Shown: one piece after another, positions 8,237 to 15,932 of the stretch
How the letters are laid out: every line of letters starts with the position of its first letter
Position numbering within the stretch: position 1 is the stretch's first letter
Source: JAAYLC01 sp964636665
GTDB lineage: Bacteria > Bacteroidota > Bacteroidia > Flavobacteriales > Flavobacteriaceae
Assembly (NCBI GenBank): GCA_964636665.1
Contig: CAZWVT010000044.1
Location: 1-15,932, forward strand
DNA: 15,932 nucleotides
Direction: 5' to 3'
The notes under the pieces: generated by a model
Seen by the model: only the letters and a program-made list of their open reading frames with translations
Database searches by the model: none
Told to the model about the DNA's origin: nothing
Position numbers and translations under genes: made by a program

Positions 8237-9508
8237 ATGTTACAAGTTTCAGAAATTCGTGAAAATAAGCAGCAATTTATTGAAGCGCTTGCTAAAAGAG
8301 GGGTAGATTCAGCTCAACTTTTGGAAGAAATTTTGCAATTAGACGAGCAACGTCGAAGTACACAAGCACAGCTCGATGAGATTTTGGCAAATAGCAATCG
8401 GTATTCAAGAGAAATTGGCGAACTTTATAAGAAAGGACAAGCCGAAGAAGCAAATTCGCTTAAAGAAAAAACAACGCAATTAAAAGAAGATTCCAAAGCG
8501 TTAAACACCAAAATGGGTGAAATTTCGGAGCAGTTGCTTCAGCTTTTATACACGGTTCCGAATGTTCCGCATGAACTTGTAAATCCCGGGAAAGATGAAA
8601 GTGACAACGAAGAAGTTTACCTCAGCGGAACAATTCCACAATTGCCTAAAAATGCTTTGCCACATTGGGAATTGGCAAAAAAACATGATTTAATAGATTT
8701 TGAATTGGGCGTTAAAGTTACCGGCGCAGGCTTTCCTGTTTATAAAAATTATGGCGCACGGCTGCAGCGGGCTTTAATTACTTATTTCTTGGATAAAAAT
8801 ATTGAGGCAGGATACACAGAATATCAAGTGCCTTTATTGGTAAATGAAGCTTCAGGTTATGGAACCGGTCAACTTCCCGATAAAGAAGGACAGATGTACC
8901 ACGTTCAAAATGATGAACTGTATCTGATTCCAACTTCAGAAGTTCCGATTACCAATATGTTCCGAGACAATTTATTGGAAATGACAGATTTCCCTATTAA
9001 ATGCACAGGATACACGCCTTGTTTCCGTCGGGAAGCAGGAAGTTACGGCGCACACGTTCGCGGATTAAACCGATTGCATCAATTTGACAAGGTAGAAATC
9101 GTCCGAATTGAACATCCTGACAATTCTTATGCTGCACTGGACAGGATGGTGGAGCATATAAAAAGCATTTTGGAAGAACTTGGATTAACTTACCGCATTC
9201 TAAGATTGTGCGGTGGAGATTTAGGATTTACATCGGCAATGACGTATGATTTTGAAGTTTATTCAGCTGCGCAAAAACGATGGTTGGAAATTTCTTCGGT
9301 GTCGAACTTTGAAACTTATCAAGCAAATCGTTTAAAATTGCGATTTAAAGATTCCGACGGAAAAAACAAGCTGGCTCATACATTAAATGGAAGTTCCCTT
9401 GCTTTGCCCCGCGTTTTAGCTGCAATCTTAGAAAACTTTCAACAAGACGATGGAATAAAAATTCCCGAAGTACTCGTTCCTTATTGCGGATTTGAGTATA
9501 TAAAATAA
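8237..9508 (+). CDS. serS: Seryl-tRNA synthetase
   Basis: This class II synthetase charges tRNA-Ser with serine in the cytoplasm. The 423-aa length is normal. An N-terminal antiparallel coiled coil (about 27-105, rich in Glu, Gln and Lys) contacts the long variable arm of tRNA-Ser. The catalytic domain shows the serine-binding TSEVPITN (233-240), class II motif 2 in CFRREAGSYG with R264, and motif 3 in LNGSSLALPRVLAAILENFQ (383-402). It has a promoter box close upstream and a strong intrinsic terminator directly after, so it is probably transcribed as a single gene. Confidence 0.98.
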   Translation: MLQVSEIRENKQQFIEALAKRGVDSAQLLEEILQLDEQRRSTQAQLDEILANSNRYSREIGELYKKGQAEEANSLKEKTTQLKEDSKALNTKMGEISEQLLQLLYTVPNVPHELVNPGKDESDNEEVYLSGTIPQLPKNALPHWELAKKHDLIDFELGVKVTGAGFPVYKNYGARLQRALITYFLDKNIEAGYTEYQVPLLVNEASGYGTGQLPDKEGQMYHVQNDELYLIPTSEVPITNMFRDNLLEMTDFPIKCTGYTPCFRREAGSYGAHVRGLNRLHQFDKVEIVRIEHPDNSYAALDRMVEHIKSILEELGLTYRILRLCGGDLGFTSAMTYDFEVYSAAQKRWLEISSVSNFETYQANRLKLRFKDSDGKNKLAHTLNGSSLALPRVLAAILENFQQDDGIKIPEVLVPYCGFEYIK

Positions 9509-9510
9509 GA

Positions 9511-9550
9511 AAACCCCGACTTTTGAATTTTATAAATAGGTCGGGTTTTT
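9511..9550 (+). terminator. Rho-independent terminator after serS
   Basis: CCCGAC (9515-9520) pairs with GTCGGG (9540-9545). The stem can extend past one mismatch into an A-run/T-run pairing, the loop is 19 nt of AT-rich sequence, and five T follow. It begins within 10 nt of the serS stop. The A-run upstream makes it potentially active on the opposite strand too, although no - strand gene ends here. Confidence 0.85.
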
Positions 9551-9593
9551 AATTTTAAGACAACCCTGTTTTACCGATTTATACTGAAACCGA

Positions 9594-11060
9594 TTGAGCA
9601 TTTTCCAAAAACTATTTAGGCAGACGTTTATTTACGGATTGGCAACAGTTTTGCCACGTGTGCTTTCTGTCATATTGGTTCCGCTCTATGTAAATGTGCT
9701 GCTCCCGGAAGAATACGGAATTTATGCCGGATTGATGGCGTTTATCATCCTCGGAAATATTTTGCTTTCCTACGGAATGGAAACAGCTTTTTTTCGTTTT
9801 TTTACAAAGCAAGGTGTCAATAAACAGAAAGTCCAAGCCACGACATTGACCTCGCTGACCATCTCGTCTTTGGCTTTTCTCATTTTCAGTTTGATTTTTA
9901 ATTCCGAACTCTCTTATTTGTTGGATTTCAAAAGAGAATATATCGTTTACGGAATTTGGATTTTGACTTTAGATGCATTGGTGGTGCTTCCGTTTGTTTG
10001 GTTTCGTGCCAATGAAAAACCAATGCGATACGCTGTCTTAAAAATTATTAATGTTGTCATTAATCTGGGATTCAATCTTTTTTTCTTTCTCATTCTCCCG
10101 ATTTGGTCTGAAAAAATATCCTCCTTAAGCTCTTGGTGGATGCCGGAAAATAAAGTGGCTTACATTTTTATTTCAAATCTAATAGCAAGTGCTGCAACGC
10201 TCCTTATGGTGATTCCGGTTTATGCGAAAATTGGATTCGGATTCCACAAAAACCTTTGGAAACAAATGATTCGTTATGCATTTCCGGTATTAATATCAGG
10301 AATCGCTTTTAGTATCAACGAAGCATTTGACAGAATTTTATTAAAATATCTACTTCCTGCGGACATAGCTGAAACTGAATTGGGATTGTATTCTGCATGT
10401 TATAAATTGGGAATGTTTATGACCTTGTTTGTCATGGCTTTCCGATTGGGGATTGAACCTTTTTTCTTTAATTATTCACATAATAAAGATGCCAAGAAAA
10501 CCTATGCACTGATTACGAAATACTTCACTTTTTTAGGAAGCGGGATTTTGCTTTTTGTCATCGTTTATATTGATTTTTTCAAAATATTGCTAATTCCGAA
10601 CAGTCAATATTGGGAAGCTCTAAAGATTGTTCCCTTGATATTGGCGGCAAATTTATTTTTGGGAATTTATCACAATTTAGCCGTTTGGTATAAAGTTACC
10701 GACCGAACAAAATACGGCGCATACATCTCGATTGTTGCCGCTATAATTACATTGATAGCAAACTTTTTATTAATCCCGAAAATCGGATATGTCGGTTCGG
10801 CGATTGCAACTTTCCTGGCTTATGGAAGTATGATGTTGCTTTCGTATTTTTATGGGCAGAAATACTATGTGATTCCATATAATATCAAAAAAATAGGAAC
10901 TGTATTAATCACAGCATTGCTGTTTTCAACCTTATCTTTTTATGTGTTTCGAGGAAATATATTCATAGGAACTATATTTGTCATACTTTTTTTAGGAGGT
11001 TTGATTTATGTGGAGAAAACAACGTTAAAACAAATTTTAAACAGAAAAACCGATATTTAA
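9594..11060 (+). CDS. Oligosaccharide flippase (polysaccharide biosynthesis family, TTG start)
   Basis: This 488-aa inner-membrane protein of the Wzx/MurJ-like (MOP) superfamily should move lipid-linked sugars across the membrane for surface polysaccharide or glycan assembly. About fourteen hydrophobic segments cover its length, with typical motifs such as FIYGLATVLPRVLSVILVPLY near the start and IPKIGYVGSAIATF near 395. The start is TTG: a TGA closes the frame at 9585, and the first in-frame ATG is 45 codons in, inside a membrane segment, while the TTG gives the family-typical SIFQKLFRQTF. No Shine-Dalgarno sequence is visible. It begins 44 nt after the serS terminator and leads a six-gene run, so a promoter should lie in that gap or inside the terminator, but none is convincing. 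dut follows after 3 nt. The substrate is unknown. Confidence 0.93.
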   Translation: MSIFQKLFRQTFIYGLATVLPRVLSVILVPLYVNVLLPEEYGIYAGLMAFIILGNILLSYGMETAFFRFFTKQGVNKQKVQATTLTSLTISSLAFLIFSLIFNSELSYLLDFKREYIVYGIWILTLDALVVLPFVWFRANEKPMRYAVLKIINVVINLGFNLFFFLILPIWSEKISSLSSWWMPENKVAYIFISNLIASAATLLMVIPVYAKIGFGFHKNLWKQMIRYAFPVLISGIAFSINEAFDRILLKYLLPADIAETELGLYSACYKLGMFMTLFVMAFRLGIEPFFFNYSHNKDAKKTYALITKYFTFLGSGILLFVIVYIDFFKILLIPNSQYWEALKIVPLILAANLFLGIYHNLAVWYKVTDRTKYGAYISIVAAIITLIANFLLIPKIGYVGSAIATFLAYGSMMLLSYFYGQKYYVIPYNIKKIGTVLITALLFSTLSFYVFRGNIFIGTIFVILFLGGLIYVEKTTLKQILNRKTDI

Positions 11061-11063
11061 CTT

Positions 11064-11510
11064 ATGACTGAAAATATTAAAATTAAAATCATCAACAAAT
11101 CGGAACATGCTTTACCAAGTTATGAAACCGTAGCGTCGGCAGGAATGGATTTAAGAGCTGCGATTGATGCGCCCATAGTTTTGCAACCTTTGGAACGAGC
11201 GATTGTAAAAACCGGTTTGTTTATCGAATTGCCCGTCGGATATGAAGCTCAAATTCGTCCGAGAAGTGGTTTGGCTGCAAAAAAAGGAATTACCGTAGCC
11301 AACGCACCCGGCACGATAGATGCAGATTATCGCGGAGAAATCGGCGTCATTCTTATAAATTTATCCAACGAAACTTTTACCGTCGAAAACGGCGAACGCA
11401 TTGCCCAAATGATTATTGCAAAACACGAAAGAGCACTGTGGGAAGAAGTATCGGAACTTTCAGAAACATCTCGAGGCGCAGGTGGATTTGGAAGTACGGG
11501 AACAAAATAA
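11064..11510 (+). CDS. dut: dUTP diphosphatase
   Basis: dUTPase hydrolyses dUTP to dUMP and pyrophosphate, keeping uracil out of DNA and feeding thymidylate synthesis. The 148-aa product is a standard trimeric type with all five motifs: AGMDLRAA (26-33), RPRSGLAAKKG (65-75), GTIDADYRGEIGVILIN (83-99, catalytic D86 and Y89), NGERIAQMII (109-118) and the C-terminal glycine-rich arm RGAGGFGSTG (137-146). It sits 3 nt after the flippase gene and 24 nt before the nucleotidyltransferase gene, so it shares their transcript although its job is unrelated to the envelope. Confidence 0.98.
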   Translation: MTENIKIKIINKSEHALPSYETVASAGMDLRAAIDAPIVLQPLERAIVKTGLFIELPVGYEAQIRPRSGLAAKKGITVANAPGTIDADYRGEIGVILINLSNETFTVENGERIAQMIIAKHERALWEEVSELSETSRGAGGFGSTGTK

Positions 11511-11534
11511 CTAATTAAATTAAAAATAGATCTT

Positions 11535-12551
11535 ATGAAAATTATTGTACCAATGGCCGGACGCGGAAGTCGACTCAGACCGCATACTTTAACTGTTCCA
11601 AAACCTTTAATTCCCGTTGCCGGAAAACCCATTGTTCATCGGCTGGTGGAAGATATTGCAGCAGTTTTAAAAGAAGAGGTTGACGAAATCGCCTTTATTT
11701 TGGGTGATCCTGCTTTTTTTGGAGATGACGTCGTTGAAAGTTTGACAGCATTGGCTGAGAATTTAGGTGCAAAAGCATCTATTTACCGTCAACTTGAACC
11801 AAAAGGAACCGGACATGCCATAATGTGTGCAGAAGATTCGCTTTCCGGACCGGCTGTAATTGCTTATGCCGATACACTCATCCGCGCTGATTTTGAATTG
11901 GACAAAGATGCCGATGCCGTAATTTGGACAAAACAAGTAGAGAATCCGGAAGCTTATGGCGTGGTAAATCTGAATGATAAGAATGAAATCATAGAACTCG
12001 TTGAAAAACCAAAAGAATTTGTAAGCGATCAAGCGGTAATCGGGATATATTATTTTAAAGATGTCGGCGTTTTAAAAAATGAACTTCAATACGTTTTGGA
12101 CAACAACATCATCCAAGGTGGCGAATATCAAATCAATGATGGAATTAAAAGAATGATGGAAAGTGGAAAGATATTCAAAACCGGAACAGTAGATGAATGG
12201 ATGGATTGTGGAAATAAAAATGTAACGCTTGAAACCAACCAAAAAATGTTGGGCTTTTTAGCTGAGGCTAATCAATCGTTAATTTCAAATTCTCTCTCAA
12301 ATGAAAATTCAGAAATTATCGAACCTTGTTTTATCGGAGAAAATGTAATCTTGAAAAACAGTAAAATCGGACCGTATGTTTCAATAGGAGCAAATACAAC
12401 TATTGAAAACAGTAAAATCAAAAACAGTTTGATTCAAACAAATACTTTAATAACAAATGCTGATTTGGACAATGCGATGATAGGAAATCACGTTGTATAT
12501 GATGGGAATTACAAACACATTAGCATTGGCGATTATTCCGAATTAAAATAA
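11535..12551 (+). CDS. Sugar-phosphate nucleotidyltransferase with left-handed beta-helix tail
   Basis: The 338-aa cytoplasmic enzyme should transfer a nucleotide from an NTP to a sugar 1-phosphate, making an activated sugar. The N-terminal Rossmann-like domain has the nucleotide-binding signature at 8-25 (AGRGSRLRPHTLTVPKPL), GTGHAIMCAED (91-101), the metal-binding Asp in AYADTLI (D113), the sugar-binding GEYQINDGI (196-204) and EWMDCGN (221-227). From about 265 to 335 come imperfect hexapeptide repeats (IGENVILKNSKIGPYVSIGA and on). These are echoed in the DNA as a 14-base direct repeat at 12355-12368 and 12406-12419. It lacks a full acetyltransferase domain, so it is not a complete GlmU. 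The nucleotide and sugar cannot be told from sequence alone. The flippase gene nearby suggests it feeds a glycan pathway. Confidence 0.9.
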   Translation: MKIIVPMAGRGSRLRPHTLTVPKPLIPVAGKPIVHRLVEDIAAVLKEEVDEIAFILGDPAFFGDDVVESLTALAENLGAKASIYRQLEPKGTGHAIMCAEDSLSGPAVIAYADTLIRADFELDKDADAVIWTKQVENPEAYGVVNLNDKNEIIELVEKPKEFVSDQAVIGIYYFKDVGVLKNELQYVLDNNIIQGGEYQINDGIKRMMESGKIFKTGTVDEWMDCGNKNVTLETNQKMLGFLAEANQSLISNSLSNENSEIIEPCFIGENVILKNSKIGPYVSIGANTTIENSKIKNSLIQTNTLITNADLDNAMIGNHVVYDGNYKHISIGDYSELK

Positions 12552-12553
12552 AC

Positions 12554-13924
12554 TTGAAAAAAATCCGCTACATATTCATTTTAATTGTCATGGGATTTCC
12601 GTTATTTATTGAAGCTCAAGAGCCTGAAATAGATACGATGGAAAATCCATTGGATACTTCTGAAACGAATGAAGATAAATTTCAAATTCATTTTTTTGAA
12701 GGGCTGAAACAAAAGGCAATCGAAAATTATGATCGAGCTTTAAATGCATTAGATGAAGCTGAAATCATAGCGACTACATCAAAAAGCAAAGCTGCCGTGC
12801 AATTTGAAAAAGCCAAAATTCACGCACTGATGTTTGAGTATGAAAAAGCAGAACAATTGTATAAAGCCGTACTCGAATCTCAAGGCGAGCGAATGGATGT
12901 TTTGGAACGTTTGTACGATTTGTATTACAAAAAACCGGATTTTGAAAAAGCATTGCCCATCGTAAAAAGATTAATTCCTCATCACGAGGACTACAAAGAA
13001 GATTTGGTCAATATTTATTTTCATACGGAACGTTATGAGGAAGCGCTTACACTTTTAAAAGAACTCGAATCGATTTGGGGCGAAAGTGACGTCAGAAATG
13101 CATTGAAAGCTCAGATTTATAAACTAACGGGCAATGAGGATAAAGCGATAGAAGAAGTAAAACAAAATTTAGCCGAAAATCCTCAAAATGAACAGGAATA
13201 TCTGAAACTGATATTTTTATACAGCGAACAAGGAGAACAAGAAAAAGCCTATAAAACAGCTCTTGAATTGTTAGAAAAAATGCCCGAATCAAAAATGGTG
13301 CATTTGGCGTTGTATAAATTTTATATGGACGAAAAGCAGACGGAAAAAGCAATTGAATCGATAAAAATTGTTTTAACGACTGCAGAAATAAACGATGAAA
13401 CGCTTTTAAAAGTCATCAATGATTTCATCCTTTTTGTAAATGAAAATCCGCAATATGCTGATGAATTGGAAACCATCGTATCGGGATATGCGACCCGTTT
13501 CCCAAAAGTTTTTGAGTTGCTGGGCGATTATTATTTAAAGAAAAACGACAAACAACTTGCACTTAAATACTACGAAAAAGGAGCAGATAAAAATATAGAG
13601 AATTTCAATCTTGTTAAAAATACTTTGTTGTTGCAATTGGATTTCAATGAATATGAAAAAGCCAAAGATTTGAGTAACCGTGCGTTGGATTTATTTCCTG
13701 CGCAACCCATTCTATATTTGGTCAATGGAGTTGCCAACAACACTCTTGATAATTATGACAATGCGATTCAAAATCTGGAAGCAGGTATAGATTTTGTGTT
13801 TGACAATCCAAAAATGGAAAAAGATTTTTACGAACAATTGACCATTGCTTACAAAGCCAAAGGAGATGAAAAAAAGGCGGAACAAACCGCATCAAAAGCT
13901 TCAAAAATCATTTTAGCGGAATAA
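12554..13924 (+). CDS. Secreted tetratricopeptide-repeat protein (TTG start)
   Basis: The 456-aa product starts with a signal peptide (MKKIRYIFILIVMGFPLFIEAQ) and then a short acidic linker. From about residue 40 to the end it is helical TPR repeats, seen in units such as KAKIHALMFEYEKAEQLYKA, YFHTERYEEALTLLKEL and LLGDYYLKKNDKQLALKYYE. TPR proteins are protein-binding scaffolds; this one should act in the periplasm or at the outer membrane. The TTG start lies 2 nt after the nucleotidyltransferase stop. The next in-frame ATG is residue 13 and would cut the signal peptide in half, so TTG is preferred. The DUF4292 gene starts 4 nt after its stop, suggesting a joint function. Partners are not known. 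Confidence 0.88.
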   Translation: MKKIRYIFILIVMGFPLFIEAQEPEIDTMENPLDTSETNEDKFQIHFFEGLKQKAIENYDRALNALDEAEIIATTSKSKAAVQFEKAKIHALMFEYEKAEQLYKAVLESQGERMDVLERLYDLYYKKPDFEKALPIVKRLIPHHEDYKEDLVNIYFHTERYEEALTLLKELESIWGESDVRNALKAQIYKLTGNEDKAIEEVKQNLAENPQNEQEYLKLIFLYSEQGEQEKAYKTALELLEKMPESKMVHLALYKFYMDEKQTEKAIESIKIVLTTAEINDETLLKVINDFILFVNENPQYADELETIVSGYATRFPKVFELLGDYYLKKNDKQLALKYYEKGADKNIENFNLVKNTLLLQLDFNEYEKAKDLSNRALDLFPAQPILYLVNGVANNTLDNYDNAIQNLEAGIDFVFDNPKMEKDFYEQLTIAYKAKGDEKKAEQTASKASKIILAE

Positions 13925-13928
13925 GCCT

Positions 13929-14693
13929 ATGAAAAAATACCTCTTTTTACTGTTTGCTGTTTTATTTTTGGTTTCTTGTGGTGGCGTAAAAACAACGACT
14001 TCTACAGCAGAATCAATGGCGGCTAAGAAGGTTTTTAATGCGCACCAAAATTCTTCTCCAAATTTTGAAACGCTGGTAACGCGACTTCAGTTGACGCATC
14101 GAACCGAAGAAAGAGAACAGCGGATTACGGTGAGTATGCGGATGAAAAAAGATGAAATAATTTGGATTCGCGCAGCCATTCTTGGATTTACCGTGGCGAA
14201 AGCTTATATCACTCCTGAAAAAGTGATTTATTACGAAACCATCGGTCAAACTTATTTTGAAGGAGATTATTCCCTGTTGAGCAGCTGGCTTGGGATTGAA
14301 GTCGATTTTGAAAAAACACAAAACATCTTATTGGGACAAGCACTTTTTGATTTGAATTCTTCGGAATATACTTCAGAAGTTGCTCAAAATAAATATAAGA
14401 TTCAACCTAAAAATCAAGCGGCAAATTTCATACATTCGTTGTTCCTGTATCCCGGTAGTTTTCGAGTGGCGGCAACATCGATAGAACAACCGCAATACAA
14501 CCGAGTGGTCTTTGTTTCTTATGGAGATTATCAGCAAGTGGAAAATCAATTTTTTCCATCTAAAATTTCTGTAGTTACCAATGATGAAGGAAAACAAACA
14601 AATATTGTTTTAGATTACAGAAACATCGATTTAAATGTATCCGTCGGATTTCCTTTTGAAGTACCATCCGGCTATGAACGCATAGAATTATAA
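13929..14693 (+). CDS. DUF4292-family lipoprotein
   Basis: The 254-aa product carries a lipoprotein signal peptide with lipobox LVSC (acylated Cys17, MKKYLFLLFAVLFLVSCGG), so it is membrane-anchored. The body resembles DUF4292: RITVSMRMKKDEIIWIRAAI and LGFTVAKAYITPEKVIYYE (about 70-110), then a beta-rich C-terminal half. The pattern of paired beta strands behind a lipobox recalls the LolA/LolB half-barrel that carries lipoproteins, but no diagnostic LolB motif is seen, so this stays inference. The residues after Cys (GGVKTTTS) lack the acidic export signal of surface lipoproteins in Bacteroidota, which suggests it faces the periplasm. It is packed between the TPR gene and the EnvC-like gene (gaps of 4 and 5 nt), pointing to envelope work. 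Confidence 0.88.
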   Translation: MKKYLFLLFAVLFLVSCGGVKTTTSTAESMAAKKVFNAHQNSSPNFETLVTRLQLTHRTEEREQRITVSMRMKKDEIIWIRAAILGFTVAKAYITPEKVIYYETIGQTYFEGDYSLLSSWLGIEVDFEKTQNILLGQALFDLNSSEYTSEVAQNKYKIQPKNQAANFIHSLFLYPGSFRVAATSIEQPQYNRVVFVSYGDYQQVENQFFPSKISVVTNDEGKQTNIVLDYRNIDLNVSVGFPFEVPSGYERIEL

Positions 14694-14698
14694 AACAA

Positions 14699-15932
14699 AT
14701 GAATTATCTGAAAATTATTTTTATCGTTTTCTTAGCACTTCTTGCCATACCGAATTCTTACGGACAAACAGATAAGCAAAAGGAGTTGGAAGAGCGTCGT
14801 AAAGTAATTTTGGAAGAAATAAAACAGATAAATTCACTGTTGTTTAAAACAAGACAAGAAGAAAAATCTGTTTTATCTCAAGTGGAAGATTTAAATACGC
14901 GGATCAATGCCATTGAAAATCTAATCAGAGTTACGAATCAACAGGCAAATTTACTGACGCGCAACATCAACAGCAATATCGATAGAATTTCTGCGCTTCG
15001 TGAAGAATTAAAAGTAATGAAGGAAGATTATGCCGAAATGGTTCGCAAATCTTATAAAAGTAAAAACCAACAAAATCGGGTGATGTTTTTATTGTCGTCT
15101 GAAACTTTTTTGCAGGCTTACAAACGCGTGCAATATATGAAGCAATACGCTGCTTTCAGAAAACGTCAAGGCGAAGAAATTAATCGACGAACTCAAGAAT
15201 TACAAGAGTTAAATGAAACCTTGATGGCTCAGAAAAAGGACAAACAACGATTGATAGATGAAAATAACGAATCTAAAAATCAATTGGTCAAAGAGCGTAA
15301 AAAACAACAAGAACTGATTGCTTCTTTAAAAAAGGATGAAGGTACTTATACGGCACAAATTCGTTCGAAACAGCAAGAAGCCGATAAAATCGAGAAAGAA
15401 ATAGATGCCCTTATTAAAGCAGCGATTGCAGAAGCCAATCGAAAAGCCAAAGAAAGCAACAAAGCCACGACTACTACTTCCGGAGGTTTTGCGCTTACTG
15501 CCGAAGATAAAGCTCTGGCCGCCAGTTTTAGCAGTAACAAAGGAAAACTGCCTTGGCCGGTGGAACGCGGTATGGTCGTCAAAAGTTTTGGAACCCACAG
15601 ACATCCTCAGTTTCCGAATGTGACCACAAGCAGCAGCGGTGTTGAAATTGCTACCAATGACCACGAACCTGTACGCTCCGTTTTTGACGGAAACGTAATG
15701 TCAATTCAGAGAATCCGAGGTGCAAATATCACTGTTTTTATTCAGCACGGTGATTATATAACGGTTTATAGCAATCTTGAAAGCGTATCGGTCAAGAAAG
15801 GCGATAGAGTAAAAACCAAGCAAACCATCGGGAACGTAGCTAAAAGCGCAACTGCCGGACGCACCATTTTAAAATTCTATATCTATAGAAACAACACGAA
15901 AATCAATCCTGCAGATTGGGTTTATCGGATGT
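14699..15932 (+). CDS. EnvC-like murein hydrolase activator with degenerate LytM domain (3' end missing)
   Basis: The reading frame is open from the ATG at 14699 to the window edge (411 codons), and the ending INPADWVYRM suggests only a few residues are missing. A signal peptide (MNYLKIIFIVFLALLAIPNSYGQ) precedes a long coiled coil (about 24-250) that includes the EnvC-typical stretch YKRVQYMKQYAAFRKRQGEE. A low-complexity Thr/Ser linker near 262 leads to a LytM (M23) domain from about 285. The zinc ligands are gone: the HxGxD motif reads SSGVE (S312, E316) and HLHFE reads ILKFY (I390, K392). The domain should therefore not cut peptidoglycan. By analogy with E. coli EnvC it should bind and switch on amidases during cell separation. 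It is the last visible gene of the envelope run. Confidence 0.92.
   Translation, partial: MNYLKIIFIVFLALLAIPNSYGQTDKQKELEERRKVILEEIKQINSLLFKTRQEEKSVLSQVEDLNTRINAIENLIRVTNQQANLLTRNINSNIDRISALREELKVMKEDYAEMVRKSYKSKNQQNRVMFLLSSETFLQAYKRVQYMKQYAAFRKRQGEEINRRTQELQELNETLMAQKKDKQRLIDENNESKNQLVKERKKQQELIASLKKDEGTYTAQIRSKQQEADKIEKEIDALIKAAIAEANRKAKESNKATTTTSGGFALTAEDKALAASFSSNKGKLPWPVERGMVVKSFGTHRHPQFPNVTTSSSGVEIATNDHEPVRSVFDGNVMSIQRIRGANITVFIQHGDYITVYSNLESVSVKKGDRVKTKQTIGNVAKSATAGRTILKFYIYRNNTKINPADWVYRM

Noticed and set aside
9509..9593. Promoter for the flippase operon
   Set aside because: The best box, TAATTTTA at 9550-9557, misses the final G and overlaps the serS terminator tail; the possible -33 TTTG at 9522-9525 is inside the terminator loop.
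12355..12419. 14-base direct repeat as a mobile or regulatory repeat
   Set aside because: It is in frame, 51 bases apart, and encodes the repeating hexapeptide beta-helix of the nucleotidyltransferase.
15326..15664. 112-residue open frame on the - strand
   Set aside because: It lies wholly inside the EnvC-like coding sequence, which has recognisable domains, and its translation shows no known motif; it is a shadow frame.
1..15932. Mobile elements, CRISPR arrays, tRNA or rRNA genes, defence islands
   Set aside because: No transposase, integrase, regular repeat-spacer pattern, tRNA-like cloverleaf or rRNA sequence was seen; coding density is high, with ordinary core genes throughout.

Overview
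The window reads as chromosomal housekeeping DNA from a low-GC member of the Bacteroidota, most likely order Flavobacteriales. The signs are TAnnTTTG-type promoter boxes, little or no Shine-Dalgarno sequence before genes, an IPExxxVDY-family protein next to pyruvate kinase, signal peptides ending in a Ser-Gln or Ala-Gln type site, a DUF4292 lipoprotein, and a gene order I associate with flavobacteria. The genus cannot be fixed from the sequence.

Left part (1-3688), all on the + strand: the 3' three quarters of fabF, then rnc (RNase III), a small IPExxxVDY-family protein, and pyk overlapping it by one base. fabF and rnc form one tight unit. The IPExxxVDY gene and pyk form a second, with a likely promoter at 1741-1748. 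xth (exonuclease III) follows on the - strand, convergent with pyk.

Middle part (4507-9550): a divergent intergenic region with a promoter-like box, a very large secreted outer-membrane beta-barrel protein of unknown function (1152 aa), then serS with its own promoter-like box and a clear rho-independent terminator.

Right part (9594-15932): a tightly packed six-gene run with gaps of 2-24 nt. It encodes an oligosaccharide flippase (TTG start), dut, a sugar nucleotidyltransferase with a left-handed beta-helix tail, a secreted TPR protein (TTG start), a DUF4292 lipoprotein, and an EnvC-like coiled-coil protein with a degenerate LytM domain that runs off the window end. Apart from dut, all of these point to the cell envelope: sugar activation, lipid-linked sugar export, an outer-membrane lipoprotein, and activation of peptidoglycan amidases.

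I found no mobile element, CRISPR array, tRNA or rRNA gene, phage remnant or defence system. The observations most worth follow-up are the envelope operon with its uncharacterised TPR and DUF4292 members, the loss of every zinc ligand in the EnvC-like LytM domain, the Asn in place of a catalytic Asp in RNase III, and the unassigned 1152-aa barrel protein.
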